Source of the DNA: an uncultured Gammaproteobacteria bacterium
Lineage (GTDB): Bacteria; Pseudomonadota; Gammaproteobacteria; Pseudomonadales; Azotimanducaceae_A
NCBI GenBank assembly: GCA_913041025.1
Contig: CAJWGQ010000018.1
Location: 1 to 23,843 of the forward strand
DNA: 23,843 bases
Reading direction: 5' to 3'
Shown: positions 8,113 through 16,026 of the stretch, one piece after another
How positions within the stretch are numbered: position 1 is the first letter of the stretch
Layout of the letters: each line of letters starts with the position of its first letter
Notes under the pieces: generated by a model
Database searches by the model: none
Told to the model about the DNA's origin: nothing
The model's input: the letters and a program-made list of their open reading frames with translations, nothing else
Translations under genes and position numbers: made by a program

Positions 8113-8939
8113 GAGGTTGGTAGTTCGGAGCGATACTTTCGACCTTGGTAGTCAGGATCTATCAGATGCTTCGGGTGTCTGCCATCAACGTAGCCCATAA
8201 ACCCAGGGTCATTGATACTGTAGCCCAACAGTTCTTGAACTCTCTCGCTGTAGTTAACCGCGACTTCGGGGGGTACCGAGAGCAGCATACTTTCGATTTG
8301 ACGCAAATGGGGCGCGCAGTATTGAGGCGTTATTCCTAATCGAGGAGAGGAGGTTTGGTTGGCACCTCCTCGATGCCGAAGTCGTCCATCAAATACGAAG
8401 ACTGATCCAGCAGGCATACAAGCCTGAGATAACTTATTGGAAGTGGCTTTTGCATCGCCGTTAATATGGCTTTTCGGTATAAATTCCGTCGCTCCGTTTT
8501 TCTCTGTGAAATCATCGATTGCCCATATCATGCTTACACCAGTTAGTGTTTCTAAATGGCCAAAATTTTCCTCTTTAGAGGTGTCATCTCGATGTATTGG
8601 CTGTGGAGTTTCCCCGGGATGAACGTTGATAGCTAGAGCAGCAGATAACAGATAGTTTTTCGGTAAGAGCTGATCCAGTAATTCCAGCAAAACCGGGTGC
8701 TCGATTAATTGTGCGATGCTGGGGGCTTTATCTAATAACGCGTACACGCGTTCTGTCTGATAGCCCTCAAAGTTGTTGCGGCCTAATTTGTCTTTCTGTA
8801 GATAAGGGGTTAATTCTCCTCGGATCTTGGATAGCTCTTTCTCTGATAGTAGCCCCTCTATAATGCTGAAGCCCTGTTCGCGGATCGAATCGATTAGTTG
8901 ACTAATGTCTATTGAATTCAAGATTGGTTGCCCTTTCAT
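8109..8939 (-). CDS. Second PhyH-family Fe(II)/2-oxoglutarate dioxygenase
   Basis: A 276-residue protein with the PhyH core. The iron ligands are in PIHRDDTS (His116, Asp118), and the distal histidine is in LRHRGGAN (His189). Arg200 in SSPRLGIT is the likely 2-oxoglutarate contact, and GATEFIPKSH (149-158) is also conserved. It is not a close copy of the PhyH protein at 562-1440: the termini and the region between the ligands differ, so two separate substrates or steps are likely. There is no clear Shine-Dalgarno before the ATG, but a good candidate promoter lies just upstream. It is convergent with the LLM gene (stops overlap by 4 bases) and divergent from the SDR gene. Confidence 0.9.
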   Translation of the reverse strand: MKGQPILNSIDISQLIDSIREQGFSIIEGLLSEKELSKIRGELTPYLQKDKLGRNNFEGYQTERVYALLDKAPSIAQLIEHPVLLELLDQLLPKNYLLSAALAINVHPGETPQPIHRDDTSKEENFGHLETLTGVSMIWAIDDFTEKNGATEFIPKSHINGDAKATSNKLSQACMPAGSVFVFDGRLRHRGGANQTSSPRLGITPQYCAPHLRQIESMLLSVPPEVAVNYSERVQELLGYSINDPGFMGYVDGRHPKHLIDPDYQGRKYRSELPTS

Positions 8940-8970
8940 CTAAGTCATGGCTAAGTAAATCTATCAAAGG

Positions 8971-8999
8971 ATACTAACCAGAACTGACGAGGGTGTAAA
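8971..8999 (-). promoter_or_regulatory. Candidate sigma70-type promoter for the second PhyH gene
   Basis: On the minus strand TTTACA (8994-8999) and TAGTAT (8971-8976) are separated by exactly 17 bases. They match the consensus boxes at 5 of 6 and 4 of 6 positions. Transcription would begin about 25 bases before the ATG at 8939. The boxes overlap the leader of the divergent SDR gene, so the two genes could influence each other. This is a pattern match only. Confidence 0.4.
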
Positions 9000-9001
9000 A
9001 G

Positions 9002-9763
9002 ATGAGGGATATAAGCGATAAGGTGGCTTGGATTACTGGAGCAGGGACCGGTATAGGTGAGGGAGGCGCTGTCGCACTCGCTGAAGCTGGAGTAAAGGTC
9101 GTTCTGTCTGGTCGGCGACAAGATAAGTTAGAAGAGGTGGCTGGTCGGTGTGGGCCCAATGCATCGATCGAAGTACTTGATGTGAGTGACAAAGAGGCCG
9201 TTTTTGAGGTGGCGGATCGCATAGTTAAGGACCATGGGAAAATCGATATTCTCGTGGCGAGTGCCGGCATTAATATGAAAAAGCGTAACTGGCATAATGT
9301 TTCGTTAGAAGACTGGGATTCAGTCATTCGTATTGATTTGGATGGGGCTTTTTACTGCTGTAAAGCAGTTTTACCCTCGATGAAAGAACAGGGGGATGGG
9401 TTAATCATTAACATATCAAGTTGGGCTGGTAAGCATGTGGGTATCGTAACCGGGCCCGCTTACACGGCGGCAAAGCATGCTATGAATGCGATGAATGAAA
9501 GTCTGAATATGGAAAATTGTCAGTTTGGCATCCGGGCTTGCGCCATTTGTCCGGGAGAAGTTGCTACACCAATTCTCGACAACCGACCTATTCCAGTTTC
9601 GGAGGAAGATCGCTCAAAAATGGTTCAATCAGAAGATTGTGGAGACGTCATTCGATTCTTGGCTGAATTACCGGCCCATGTGTGTATTAATGACCTAACG
9701 ATAAGCCCGACCTGGAATCGAGGTTATATAGGAGCCCAGCAGACTCAGCTGCCGAACAATTAA
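9002..9763 (+). CDS. Short-chain dehydrogenase/reductase (SDR)
   Basis: A 253-residue classical SDR, a cytoplasmic NAD(P)-dependent alcohol/ketone oxidoreductase. The cofactor loop TGAGTGIG is at 12-19. ASAGI (86-90) is the NNAG-equivalent motif. The catalytic residues are Ser139/Ser140 in INISSWAG, Tyr154 and Lys158 in the YTAAK motif. ICPGEVATPIL matches the PG motif that closes over the substrate. SGRR after the second beta strand suggests a preference for NADP, as arginines there contact the 2'-phosphate (inference). A GAGGG site (8989-8993) lies 8 bases before the ATG. It is divergent from the PhyH gene and convergent with the second LLM gene. The substrate is not recognisable. Confidence 0.93.
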   Translation: MRDISDKVAWITGAGTGIGEGGAVALAEAGVKVVLSGRRQDKLEEVAGRCGPNASIEVLDVSDKEAVFEVADRIVKDHGKIDILVASAGINMKKRNWHNVSLEDWDSVIRIDLDGAFYCCKAVLPSMKEQGDGLIINISSWAGKHVGIVTGPAYTAAKHAMNAMNESLNMENCQFGIRACAICPGEVATPILDNRPIPVSEEDRSKMVQSEDCGDVIRFLAELPAHVCINDLTISPTWNRGYIGAQQTQLPNN

Positions 9764-9777
9764 TTGATGTAGGTCTT

Positions 9778-10710
9778 CTAGTGTACTTGTCGGAGTGAAC
9801 TAATTTCTGGCAATACCTCGGTGATTAAGCGTGTGGTTTGCTCAATCATATCCTTTGTGCCTGATGCAATTGGCCTAAGGATGAATTTTTGAGCTCCGGC
9901 ATCCAGGAACCTATTGGTCAATTCTATGATGTCATCTTTGTTACCGACTGCTATAAGTTCGCTGGGATCTTTCTTAAGACGTTTGCTGAGGACTTCTTTT
10001 TGTCGAATGACGATCTTCTCTTTTGGACTTCCGAAGCGAAAAGCAAAGCCTGCGCCAAAATGATCTTCGGGAATGGTTCGGTTTAGCTCCCCGGCTCTCT
10101 CTTTAATGCTTTGGATAACCGGTGTGATTGCACCAGGACTTTCGATTCCAGCTTGCCATCCTGTTCCCCATTTCGCGGTTCGTTCGATGGCCTGTTTTGA
10201 TGAGCCCCCGACCCATAGAGGAAGGGGCGTCTGAATTGGTTTGGGCGAAATGGTGGCGTCATCAAGTTGATAGTATTCACCATTAAAAGACACGTGGTCT
10301 TCTGACCATAGTCGAGACATGATTTGGAGTCCTTCGTCGGTTCTTTTACCCCTTCCCTTCGTTTCAGTTCCTGTTGCGGTGTAGTCTCTAGACAAAGCAC
10401 TTCCTATTCCAAAGGCAGGAAGTAATCGACCTTCACTCAAAAAATCGATTGTTGCACAAGTTTTAGCCATTAAAATGGGGTTTCGTAACCCTAAACTTGC
10501 GACGTTCATACCGAACTTGATTTTTGATGTTCGGCCTGCGAGGGCTGCCATAACGCTCATAGTTTCCAGATTAGGAGATGATTCAATAATTCGATCGCTT
10601 TGCCAGATAGAGTCGACGCTACCCTCGTCGCACAGATCTACCCATCGCCAGAATCCTTTTGCGTCATCGAAACTGAAATTGGCGATTCCCAATCCTGCGT
10701 TAATACCCAT
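9778..10710 (-). CDS. LLM-class flavin- or F420-dependent oxidoreductase
   Basis: A 310-residue luciferase-like TIM-barrel protein. Visible family segments are VDSIWQSDRIIES (about 32-44), KIKFGMNVASLGLRNPILMA (about 63-82), EGRLLPAFGIGS (about 92-103), FNGEYYQLDDATISPKPIQ and PLPLWVGGSSKQAIERTAKW (barrel strand and phosphate loop). It is only distantly like the LLM protein at 7210-8112 and does not resemble F420-dependent glucose-6-phosphate dehydrogenase. The F420 genes nearby make F420 a reasonable cofactor, but FMN cannot be excluded. AAGGA (10717-10721) sits 6 bases before the start. The gene begins 30 bases after oppC ends on the same strand, so it is probably co-transcribed with the oligopeptide transporter. 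Confidence 0.88.
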   Translation of the reverse strand: MGINAGLGIANFSFDDAKGFWRWVDLCDEGSVDSIWQSDRIIESSPNLETMSVMAALAGRTSKIKFGMNVASLGLRNPILMAKTCATIDFLSEGRLLPAFGIGSALSRDYTATGTETKGRGKRTDEGLQIMSRLWSEDHVSFNGEYYQLDDATISPKPIQTPLPLWVGGSSKQAIERTAKWGTGWQAGIESPGAITPVIQSIKERAGELNRTIPEDHFGAGFAFRFGSPKEKIVIRQKEVLSKRLKKDPSELIAVGNKDDIIELTNRFLDAGAQKFILRPIASGTKDMIEQTTRLITEVLPEISSLRQVH

Positions 10711-10740
10711 TTTTTATCCTTGCACTGCTTATCAAGATAG

Positions 10741-11559
10741 TTACATCCTTTGGTCGAGCTGGTCCCGCAGTTCGTCACCGAGAGTATTGAGGCTCCAAAT
10801 CATAAGGATTAGACATGCAGACGGGAATAGAAGCAACCAAGGACTAGTCTCCATATCTGGTACTCCATCGGATATCAGTACGCCCAGGCTCGTTTGAGGT
10901 TCTTGGATGCCTAATCCCAAGAAACTGATGAAGCTTTCCGCCAATATGATTGCGGGCACTGTTATGGTTCCATAAATGATCACAGGACTTGTGACATTGG
11001 GGATGACGTGGCGTAAAAGAATATCCCTGGTTGAAGCGCCCTGGGCCTCAGCAGCTAAAATGAAAGGGGCACTCTTTAGTTTTATCGTTTGGCCTCTTAC
11101 GATTCTCGCCATGTCTAACCAATAGATGGCTCCGAGGGCACCAAACAATAGATAAAGGTTGGACCCAAAAATCACAGTCAAAAGGATGACGATCAGAATA
11201 AAGGGAAGACTGTAGAGGACGTCGACAAATCTCATCATCAATTCGTCTACTCTCCCCCCAAGGTAACCCGCTACTGATCCCCAGGCTACGCCTATCGGAA
11301 TACTCACAAATGTGGCTAATAAACTTACAAACAGTGATATCTGAATGCCAGACATGGTTCTTATGTAGAGATCTCTGCCGACTTGATCTGTTCCAAACCA
11401 ATGTGCAAGAGAGGGCGCCGTTTCCATGGCGTTGAAGTCCATTTGTTCGAATCCCCACTCCGAGAAGTAGGGTGAGCTGATCGATAAAAATATCAGAGTT
11501 GAAAGGGCTAGGCCGGCTAATCTTGATGGCATGGATAGTTTCAGAAATGCTTTACTCAT
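10741..11559 (-). CDS. oppC: Oligopeptide/dipeptide ABC transporter permease, OppC/DppC type
   Basis: A 272-residue inner-membrane permease of a peptide-type ABC importer. It has an N-terminal membrane segment and a periplasmic HWFGTDQVGRDLYIRT motif characteristic of OppC/DppC. About five further membrane segments follow. The cytoplasmic EAA coupling loop, which docks onto the ATPase, reads EAQGASTRDILLRHVIPN. The C-terminus LNTLGDELRDQLDQRM is typical. It overlaps oppB by 4 bases (ATGA). In most Opp operons two ATPase genes (oppD, oppF) come next; here an LLM oxidoreductase follows instead, so ATPases must come from elsewhere. Confidence 0.94.
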   Translation of the reverse strand: MSKAFLKLSMPSRLAGLALSTLIFLSISSPYFSEWGFEQMDFNAMETAPSLAHWFGTDQVGRDLYIRTMSGIQISLFVSLLATFVSIPIGVAWGSVAGYLGGRVDELMMRFVDVLYSLPFILIVILLTVIFGSNLYLLFGALGAIYWLDMARIVRGQTIKLKSAPFILAAEAQGASTRDILLRHVIPNVTSPVIIYGTITVPAIILAESFISFLGLGIQEPQTSLGVLISDGVPDMETSPWLLLFPSACLILMIWSLNTLGDELRDQLDQRM

Positions 11560-12488
11560 GCGTCTTTGTCTCGGTTTCTAGCCATCTTTGGATCAAATAG
11601 CCCGTAACTCAAATCGATGACTAAGTTGAATAAAAGTATCGCTGTTGAGTAAACGATCACCACGCCCATGACCAAGGTATAGTCTCTGTTGATTGCACCC
11701 TGCACGAAGTACCGGCCTATTCCTGGGAGATCAAAAATTTGCTCTACAACAACCGAACCTGTAATAAGGCTTGCTGCCGCAGGCCCCAAGAAAGAGAGGA
11801 CAGGGATCATGGCAGAAGGAAGACAGTGCACTAAAATAATCCTTGATTCAGTGAGCCCCTTAGATCGAGCGGTCATGATGTGCGGCTCGCTTTTTGATTC
11901 GATTAGGGATCCTCTCAGTAACCTCGCGATTGCCGCGCTAAAGGGTAAACCCAGAGCGATCGCCGGTAGGATATAGTGGTGAAAAGATAGAGCACCTCCT
12001 GCTGGAAACCAAGCTAAGACGACGGCAAAGGTGAGGATCAAAATAGGACTGCTCACAATGGAGGGCACTGCAAGATTGAAATTGTTGATCGACATCAGAA
12101 GTCGGTCGGCAAGGTGTCCCTGATTGGCTCCACAAAAAATCCCTAATGAGCACCCGATAGCTAGAGCGAGGAGAAGAGCGAGAAAACCCAGTAGTATGCT
12201 GACAGGCAAACCGCTGCTAATCAGTTGCGAGACGCTAAAATCTTTCTGTCTGAAAGAGGGCCCCAGATCGCCTTTCAGTAAATTTTTACAATAGAGGAGA
12301 AATTGTTCGCTGAGCGGTTTGTCCAGATGGTAGGCCGCTTTTAGATTATTTTCTATTTCGACTGGTAGGCGCCTTTCCCCATCGAACGGGCCTCCCGGCG
12401 CTAACCTGACAAGGAAAAAGACACAGGTAACCACTATGGCGAGCGTGAATATTGAGATGCAAAGTCGGTGGATCAAATACTTTAGCAT
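11556..12488 (-). CDS. oppB: Oligopeptide ABC transporter permease, OppB/DppB type
   Basis: A 310-residue permease, close to the E. coli OppB length. It starts with the family's N-terminal membrane segment followed by FFLVRLAPGGPFDGER. It has about six membrane segments, the EAA loop TARSKGLTESRIILVHCLPS, and the C-terminal signature FDLPGIGRYFVQGAINRDY. It forms a heterodimer with OppC to carry peptides released by the binding protein across the inner membrane. It lies 12 bases after oppA and overlaps oppC by 4 bases, so the three are one transcription unit. Confidence 0.95.
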   Translation of the reverse strand: MLKYLIHRLCISIFTLAIVVTCVFFLVRLAPGGPFDGERRLPVEIENNLKAAYHLDKPLSEQFLLYCKNLLKGDLGPSFRQKDFSVSQLISSGLPVSILLGFLALLLALAIGCSLGIFCGANQGHLADRLLMSINNFNLAVPSIVSSPILILTFAVVLAWFPAGGALSFHHYILPAIALGLPFSAAIARLLRGSLIESKSEPHIMTARSKGLTESRIILVHCLPSAMIPVLSFLGPAAASLITGSVVVEQIFDLPGIGRYFVQGAINRDYTLVMGVVIVYSTAILLFNLVIDLSYGLFDPKMARNRDKDA

Positions 12489-12500
12489 GAACGAAACTGT

Positions 12501-14060
12501 CTACTCCCAACGCAAATAACGGGCTTGATGCATGTCTCTTAAATTTTCTGACCATCCTTTTAATTTTTCGTTAACTAACCTGCGGGTTTTAAGTGTATAG
12601 AGCGGAACCACTGGATACTCAGTCGTTGAAACCTCTTCGGCTTTCGAAAGAAGTTGATTTCTTTGATTTACATCCGAGGTTGATCTTGCTTGCTTGATCG
12701 CATTGTCAAATGATGGATTTGAATATCGACCGTAGTTAACGTCGCCGATTGAAGAATCGAGTAGTTCAAGATAATGCTGAGCGTTATTTTCGCCAACCCA
12801 ACCAGCCCAGGCGACCTCGAAATCATTTTGGCGTAGTTTACCAAAATGTGTTTTCAGATCGGATTGCTGAAGACTCGCAACGACTCCGATTCGCTTCCAC
12901 ATGCCCATGATTGCGAGGCTAACCTTCTTATTCTCGGCCCCGCTTGCATAGTTGAGGGTGATCTTAAGTGGGATATCCTTGGTGTAGCCTGCATCGCCCA
13001 GTAAGGTCTTTGCTTCTGCTAATCTCTCCGATTCTGGTAAATTCTTGTGGGGCACCTCTTTGAAGGAGTAATTGGACACGAGTTCGGGCACGAAGCTAAA
13101 AGCAGGTTCATGCCCGTTTCGCAGCACCTTTTCCGTGAGTATGCGTTGATCGATACTCAGCGAAAGTGCCTTTCGAATCTTTTGATCCTGAGTTGGTCCT
13201 TTGGTGGTGTTAAAAACCAGATACATCATTGATAGCAAATTGGACAGCCTGAGCGCCTTGGCGTTGCTTTCTCGTAATTCTTCGAGTTTGCCTGCTGGGA
13301 AAGAAGCGATGACGTCCAGTTCACCGGTTCTGAATCGGTTGAAACCGCTTTGCTCGCTCGCGACCGGTATGTATTTGAGCGAAGGGATGTAAACTTCGTC
13401 AAAAAAATGAGGATTAGATTTCATCTTGACGTGCTCTTGAGGGCTCCAATCCTCCAGGACATATGCTCCATTCGACACCCAGTGTTCTGGCTTAACCCAG
13501 TCACTACCCACGTTTTCAATGATATGTTTTGGAACTGGAAAACCTGTAGGGTAAAGCAGTCGCTCCAACAGGTAAGGGTAGGGTTGGTCAAGTTCAATAA
13601 CCAAAACATGAGGCCCCTCGGAATAGACGCCGAGCGAGCTCGGCGCTTTCTTTGCGTTATTGACCAGCTCTGCATTTTTTATCATATAAAGAAAATACGA
13701 GAGACTAGCTGCTGTGTGAGGATTCAATAGTCTTCTAAATGAATAAACAAAATCCTCTGCTGTTAAGTTTTTACCATCTGACCATTTAAGTTCTTCTCTT
13801 AAAAAAAAGCGCCAAGTTAATCCATCATCGCTCGTTTCCCAGGATTCGGCAGCTCCGGGAACGATCTCGCCGTTGGCGTTGAAGGTCGTCAAACCTAGAA
13901 ATAGATCGTTTAGCAGGGTTTCTTCGAGACGCAGATTATACTTATGAGGATCCAACGTCGCAGGTTCTCCAGAATTTCCAATCAGCAGGGTTTTACTATT
14001 GTCGCTTGATGCGGAGGCGACAAACAGGAAAGACAAAAGTAGTCCAATTAAAAGTTTCAT
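12501..14060 (-). CDS. oppA: Periplasmic oligopeptide-binding protein, OppA type (SBP family 5)
   Basis: A 519-residue solute-binding protein. The signal peptide covers about residues 1-17, with a likely signal peptidase I cut after VASA and no lipobox cysteine. The mature part has EPATLDPHKYNLRLEETLLN, WRFFLREELKWSDGKNLTAE, DFVYSFRRLLNP and WVSNGAYVLEDWSPQEHVKM, which align by eye with E. coli OppA/MppA. The family captures short peptides, or in MppA murein tripeptide, so it may serve peptide or cell-wall recycling uptake. AGAGGA (14071-14076) lies 10 bases before the start. It is the first gene of the oppABC unit and divergent from glucokinase across only 43 bases. Confidence 0.94.
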   Translation of the reverse strand: MKLLIGLLLSFLFVASASSDNSKTLLIGNSGEPATLDPHKYNLRLEETLLNDLFLGLTTFNANGEIVPGAAESWETSDDGLTWRFFLREELKWSDGKNLTAEDFVYSFRRLLNPHTAASLSYFLYMIKNAELVNNAKKAPSSLGVYSEGPHVLVIELDQPYPYLLERLLYPTGFPVPKHIIENVGSDWVKPEHWVSNGAYVLEDWSPQEHVKMKSNPHFFDEVYIPSLKYIPVASEQSGFNRFRTGELDVIASFPAGKLEELRESNAKALRLSNLLSMMYLVFNTTKGPTQDQKIRKALSLSIDQRILTEKVLRNGHEPAFSFVPELVSNYSFKEVPHKNLPESERLAEAKTLLGDAGYTKDIPLKITLNYASGAENKKVSLAIMGMWKRIGVVASLQQSDLKTHFGKLRQNDFEVAWAGWVGENNAQHYLELLDSSIGDVNYGRYSNPSFDNAIKQARSTSDVNQRNQLLSKAEEVSTTEYPVVPLYTLKTRRLVNEKLKGWSENLRDMHQARYLRWE

Positions 14061-14103
14061 TATAATGTGCTCCTCTTAGGTATAGCATAACGAAGAAGCA
14101 AGT

Positions 14104-15078
14104 GTGAGTTTAGATCCATTAACCATGGCCGAAACGTATTTGATTGCCGATATTGGAGCGACTAATGCTCGATTCAGGATGATTGGAGAGTTTGAAGGCC
14201 CAGGGAATTTAGTGCTAAGGACGATCGATTACAGCACTTCAGAGGAGCTCTTGTTGGCGGCGAAGAACGAGTTGCAAATTGAGAATCTGTCGGGTGCGAT
14301 GCTCTCTGTTGCCGGACCTGTTAATAAGGATAGAGGCAGCGTCGTTCTCACTAATTCTGGGCACTATTTTTTGGCAGAAGAACTAGAAAAAACTCTTGGC
14401 TGCTCCGTGTGGTTTGAAAATGACTTTGTTGCTCTTGCCCATGGATTAGATCATTTCGTCGATTTACTTCAGCTGGGAGGAGATTCAACAAATGAGCTGG
14501 TATCCGCGGTCTTGGGTCCAGGTTCGGGCCTTGGTATGGCAACGATTTTGAGAGAAGAAAATTGTCTCAGAGTTCTGGCTTCAGAGGGTGGGCATGCGGA
14601 TTTTGCTCCCGGATCTCATTTGGAGAGTGAAATATGGTCCGTTCTAGCAATGGATTCAAAATATGTTAGCTGGGAGTCGGTGCTTTCTGGAAATGGCCTG
14701 GTTCGACTATACGAAGCGATGTGTCGAGTATGGGGGTCTAAATCCTCAAACTATGAAGCCGAAGATATTACTCGCTTAGGTGTCTCCTTAGATGACCCTA
14801 TATGCCACCAAACTCTGGAAACTTTTTATGGGATTCTCGGGTCGGTTGCAGGCAACTTCGCTTTGACTGTAGGCGCCTTGGGGGGAGTGTATCTTGCTGG
14901 CTCAATTGTTCCGGCAACTAGCGACTTCGCTTTAAAGAGCCCGTTACGCAGGAGATTCGAAGAGAAAGAGGCTCTGGAACAGCTTTTAAGCACTGTACCT
15001 ATATTTATTATTAAAGATTCAAGCCCCGGTTTGATCGGGGTTGAACAGTGCTTGGAAAAACGGCTTAACCATCAATAG
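14104..15078 (+). CDS. glk: Glucokinase (Glk, proteobacterial type)
   Basis: An ATP-dependent sugar kinase of about 324 residues that makes glucose-6-phosphate in the cytoplasm. Motifs match E. coli Glk: the phosphate-1 loop ADIGATNARF (15-24), VAGPV, the catalytic-aspartate segment ENDFVALAHGL, GPGSGLGMATIL, the zinc-free SEGGHADFAP and VLSGNGLVRLYEAM. The start is uncertain. A GTG at 14104 has GAAG 6-7 bases upstream, whereas the in-frame ATG at 14125 would begin closer to the E. coli N-terminus but lacks a ribosome site. It ends 2 bases from the convergent enoyl-CoA hydratase-like gene. Confidence 0.93.
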   Translation: MSLDPLTMAETYLIADIGATNARFRMIGEFEGPGNLVLRTIDYSTSEELLLAAKNELQIENLSGAMLSVAGPVNKDRGSVVLTNSGHYFLAEELEKTLGCSVWFENDFVALAHGLDHFVDLLQLGGDSTNELVSAVLGPGSGLGMATILREENCLRVLASEGGHADFAPGSHLESEIWSVLAMDSKYVSWESVLSGNGLVRLYEAMCRVWGSKSSNYEAEDITRLGVSLDDPICHQTLETFYGILGSVAGNFALTVGALGGVYLAGSIVPATSDFALKSPLRRRFEEKEALEQLLSTVPIFIIKDSSPGLIGVEQCLEKRLNHQ

Positions 15079-15080
15079 AT

Positions 15081-15860
15081 TCATCCATCTGCCTGGGAAC
15101 GCCCTCTGGCTTGAATATTTTGCCTGCGCGCCGCGACCTCCGTTTCTGGTCTGTGTTTCTTTGAGTGAATTCGGTTAGCTTCCTTTTCCCATTTCAGCCC
15201 ATCGTGAAGCGTAGAGAGCCAGCCAGAATCCATTATCCGTCTGATTTCCGCTCGTGTAGCGGGATCAGTGGAGGCAATGTCCTGAGCCAATTCGATGCAG
15301 ACACTGATGAGTTCTTTCTCCTCTACCACTCGATTTACCAAGCCCCAGTTCATCGCGTTTTCTGCGTCTAGAAAATTGCCTGTTAGGCTAAGTTCCTTTG
15401 CCCGATTAATTCCTATCAGTCTTGGTAATTTTTGTGACAACCCCCAACCTGGCACGACCCCAACTCTCGCGTGCGTATCCGCAAACTTTGCATTAGGCGT
15501 TGCAATCAGGAAATCGCACATTAGAGCAAGCTCAAACCCGCCCGTGATGGCAAATCCATTGACGGCTCCGATTACCGGTTTTCCGACTTCAGCGATCGAT
15601 AGTTCGACATCTCGAGCCAGAGCTTTTTCTTTTTTGTCGACTTCTCCGCCTAGTTCTTTCAGATCAAGCCCAACAGAAAATGCTCGTCCTGCTCCGGTTA
15701 GAACGATTACCTGGGTTTGTGTGTCTTTAGCTAGCAGGTCAAAAGTTGAGCTAATGCTGTTTCTCAGTTCTGTTGATAGCGCATTCAAAGCTTTTGGTCG
15801 ATTGAGAGTGACTAGGGTGACCGCGTCTAGCCGATCAATCTTTATAAGTTCGTTGTCCAT
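15081..15860 (-). CDS. Enoyl-CoA hydratase/isomerase (crotonase) family protein
   Basis: A 259-residue crotonase-fold protein. The CoA-binding and oxyanion-hole segments AFSVGLDLKEL (60-70) and VNGFAITGGFELALMCD (100-116) are clear. Glu110 matches the first catalytic glutamate of enoyl-CoA hydratases. At the place of the second catalytic glutamate the sequence reads FADTHARVGVVPGWGLS, with His130 aligned where Glu is expected. Hydration by the standard two-glutamate mechanism is therefore doubtful; isomerase, hydrolase or another crotonase-type reaction is possible. No Shine-Dalgarno is visible before the ATG. It is convergent with glk and divergent from the TRAP operon. Confidence 0.9.
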   Translation of the reverse strand: MDNELIKIDRLDAVTLVTLNRPKALNALSTELRNSISSTFDLLAKDTQTQVIVLTGAGRAFSVGLDLKELGGEVDKKEKALARDVELSIAEVGKPVIGAVNGFAITGGFELALMCDFLIATPNAKFADTHARVGVVPGWGLSQKLPRLIGINRAKELSLTGNFLDAENAMNWGLVNRVVEEKELISVCIELAQDIASTDPATRAEIRRIMDSGWLSTLHDGLKWEKEANRIHSKKHRPETEVAARRQNIQARGRSQADG

Positions 15861-16026
15861 AAGCGTTTTAGTATTTTGATTTTCTGGATTCTATCAATTG
15901 ACTGCATGTGGTGGTGGGATTTTTTGATGGTTGCAAAATTCAAATTAACTTTCGTGCTCGAGCCGCCTTCGGTGATTTGTCGACAACATTGATTTACTAT
16001 AACGGTGTATTGTTGATGCGAATCAT
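15861..16026. promoter_or_regulatory. Divergent region before the TRAP-Mla operon
   Basis: These 166 bases lie between the leftward crotonase-like gene and the rightward TatT gene and should carry promoters for both. A TATAAC box (15998-16003) is a fair rightward -10, but its nearest -35 candidate (TTGTCG, 15977-15982) gives only a 15-base spacer. That candidate is part of a perfect 10-base palindrome, TTGTCGACAA (15977-15986), which might be an operator half-site cluster or chance. Leftward, TTGATA (15892-15897) with TACTAA (15868-15873) would give a nearly leaderless message. Confidence 0.3.

Noticed and set aside
9778..10710. Second LLM gene as F420-dependent glucose-6-phosphate dehydrogenase, given glucokinase nearby
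   Set aside because: The sequence does not show the characteristic segments of Fgd and aligns better with generic LLM monooxygenase-type proteins.
15022..15042. Short hairpin CCCCG-loop-CGGGG near the end of glk, considered as a terminator
   Set aside because: The stem is only 5-7 base pairs, no T-run follows, and it lies inside the glk coding sequence where the bases are explained by codons.
15868..15897. TTGATA / TACTAA as promoter of the crotonase-like gene
   Set aside because: The -10 match is 3 of 6 with an 18-base spacer and would give a message with almost no leader; too weak to list as a promoter.
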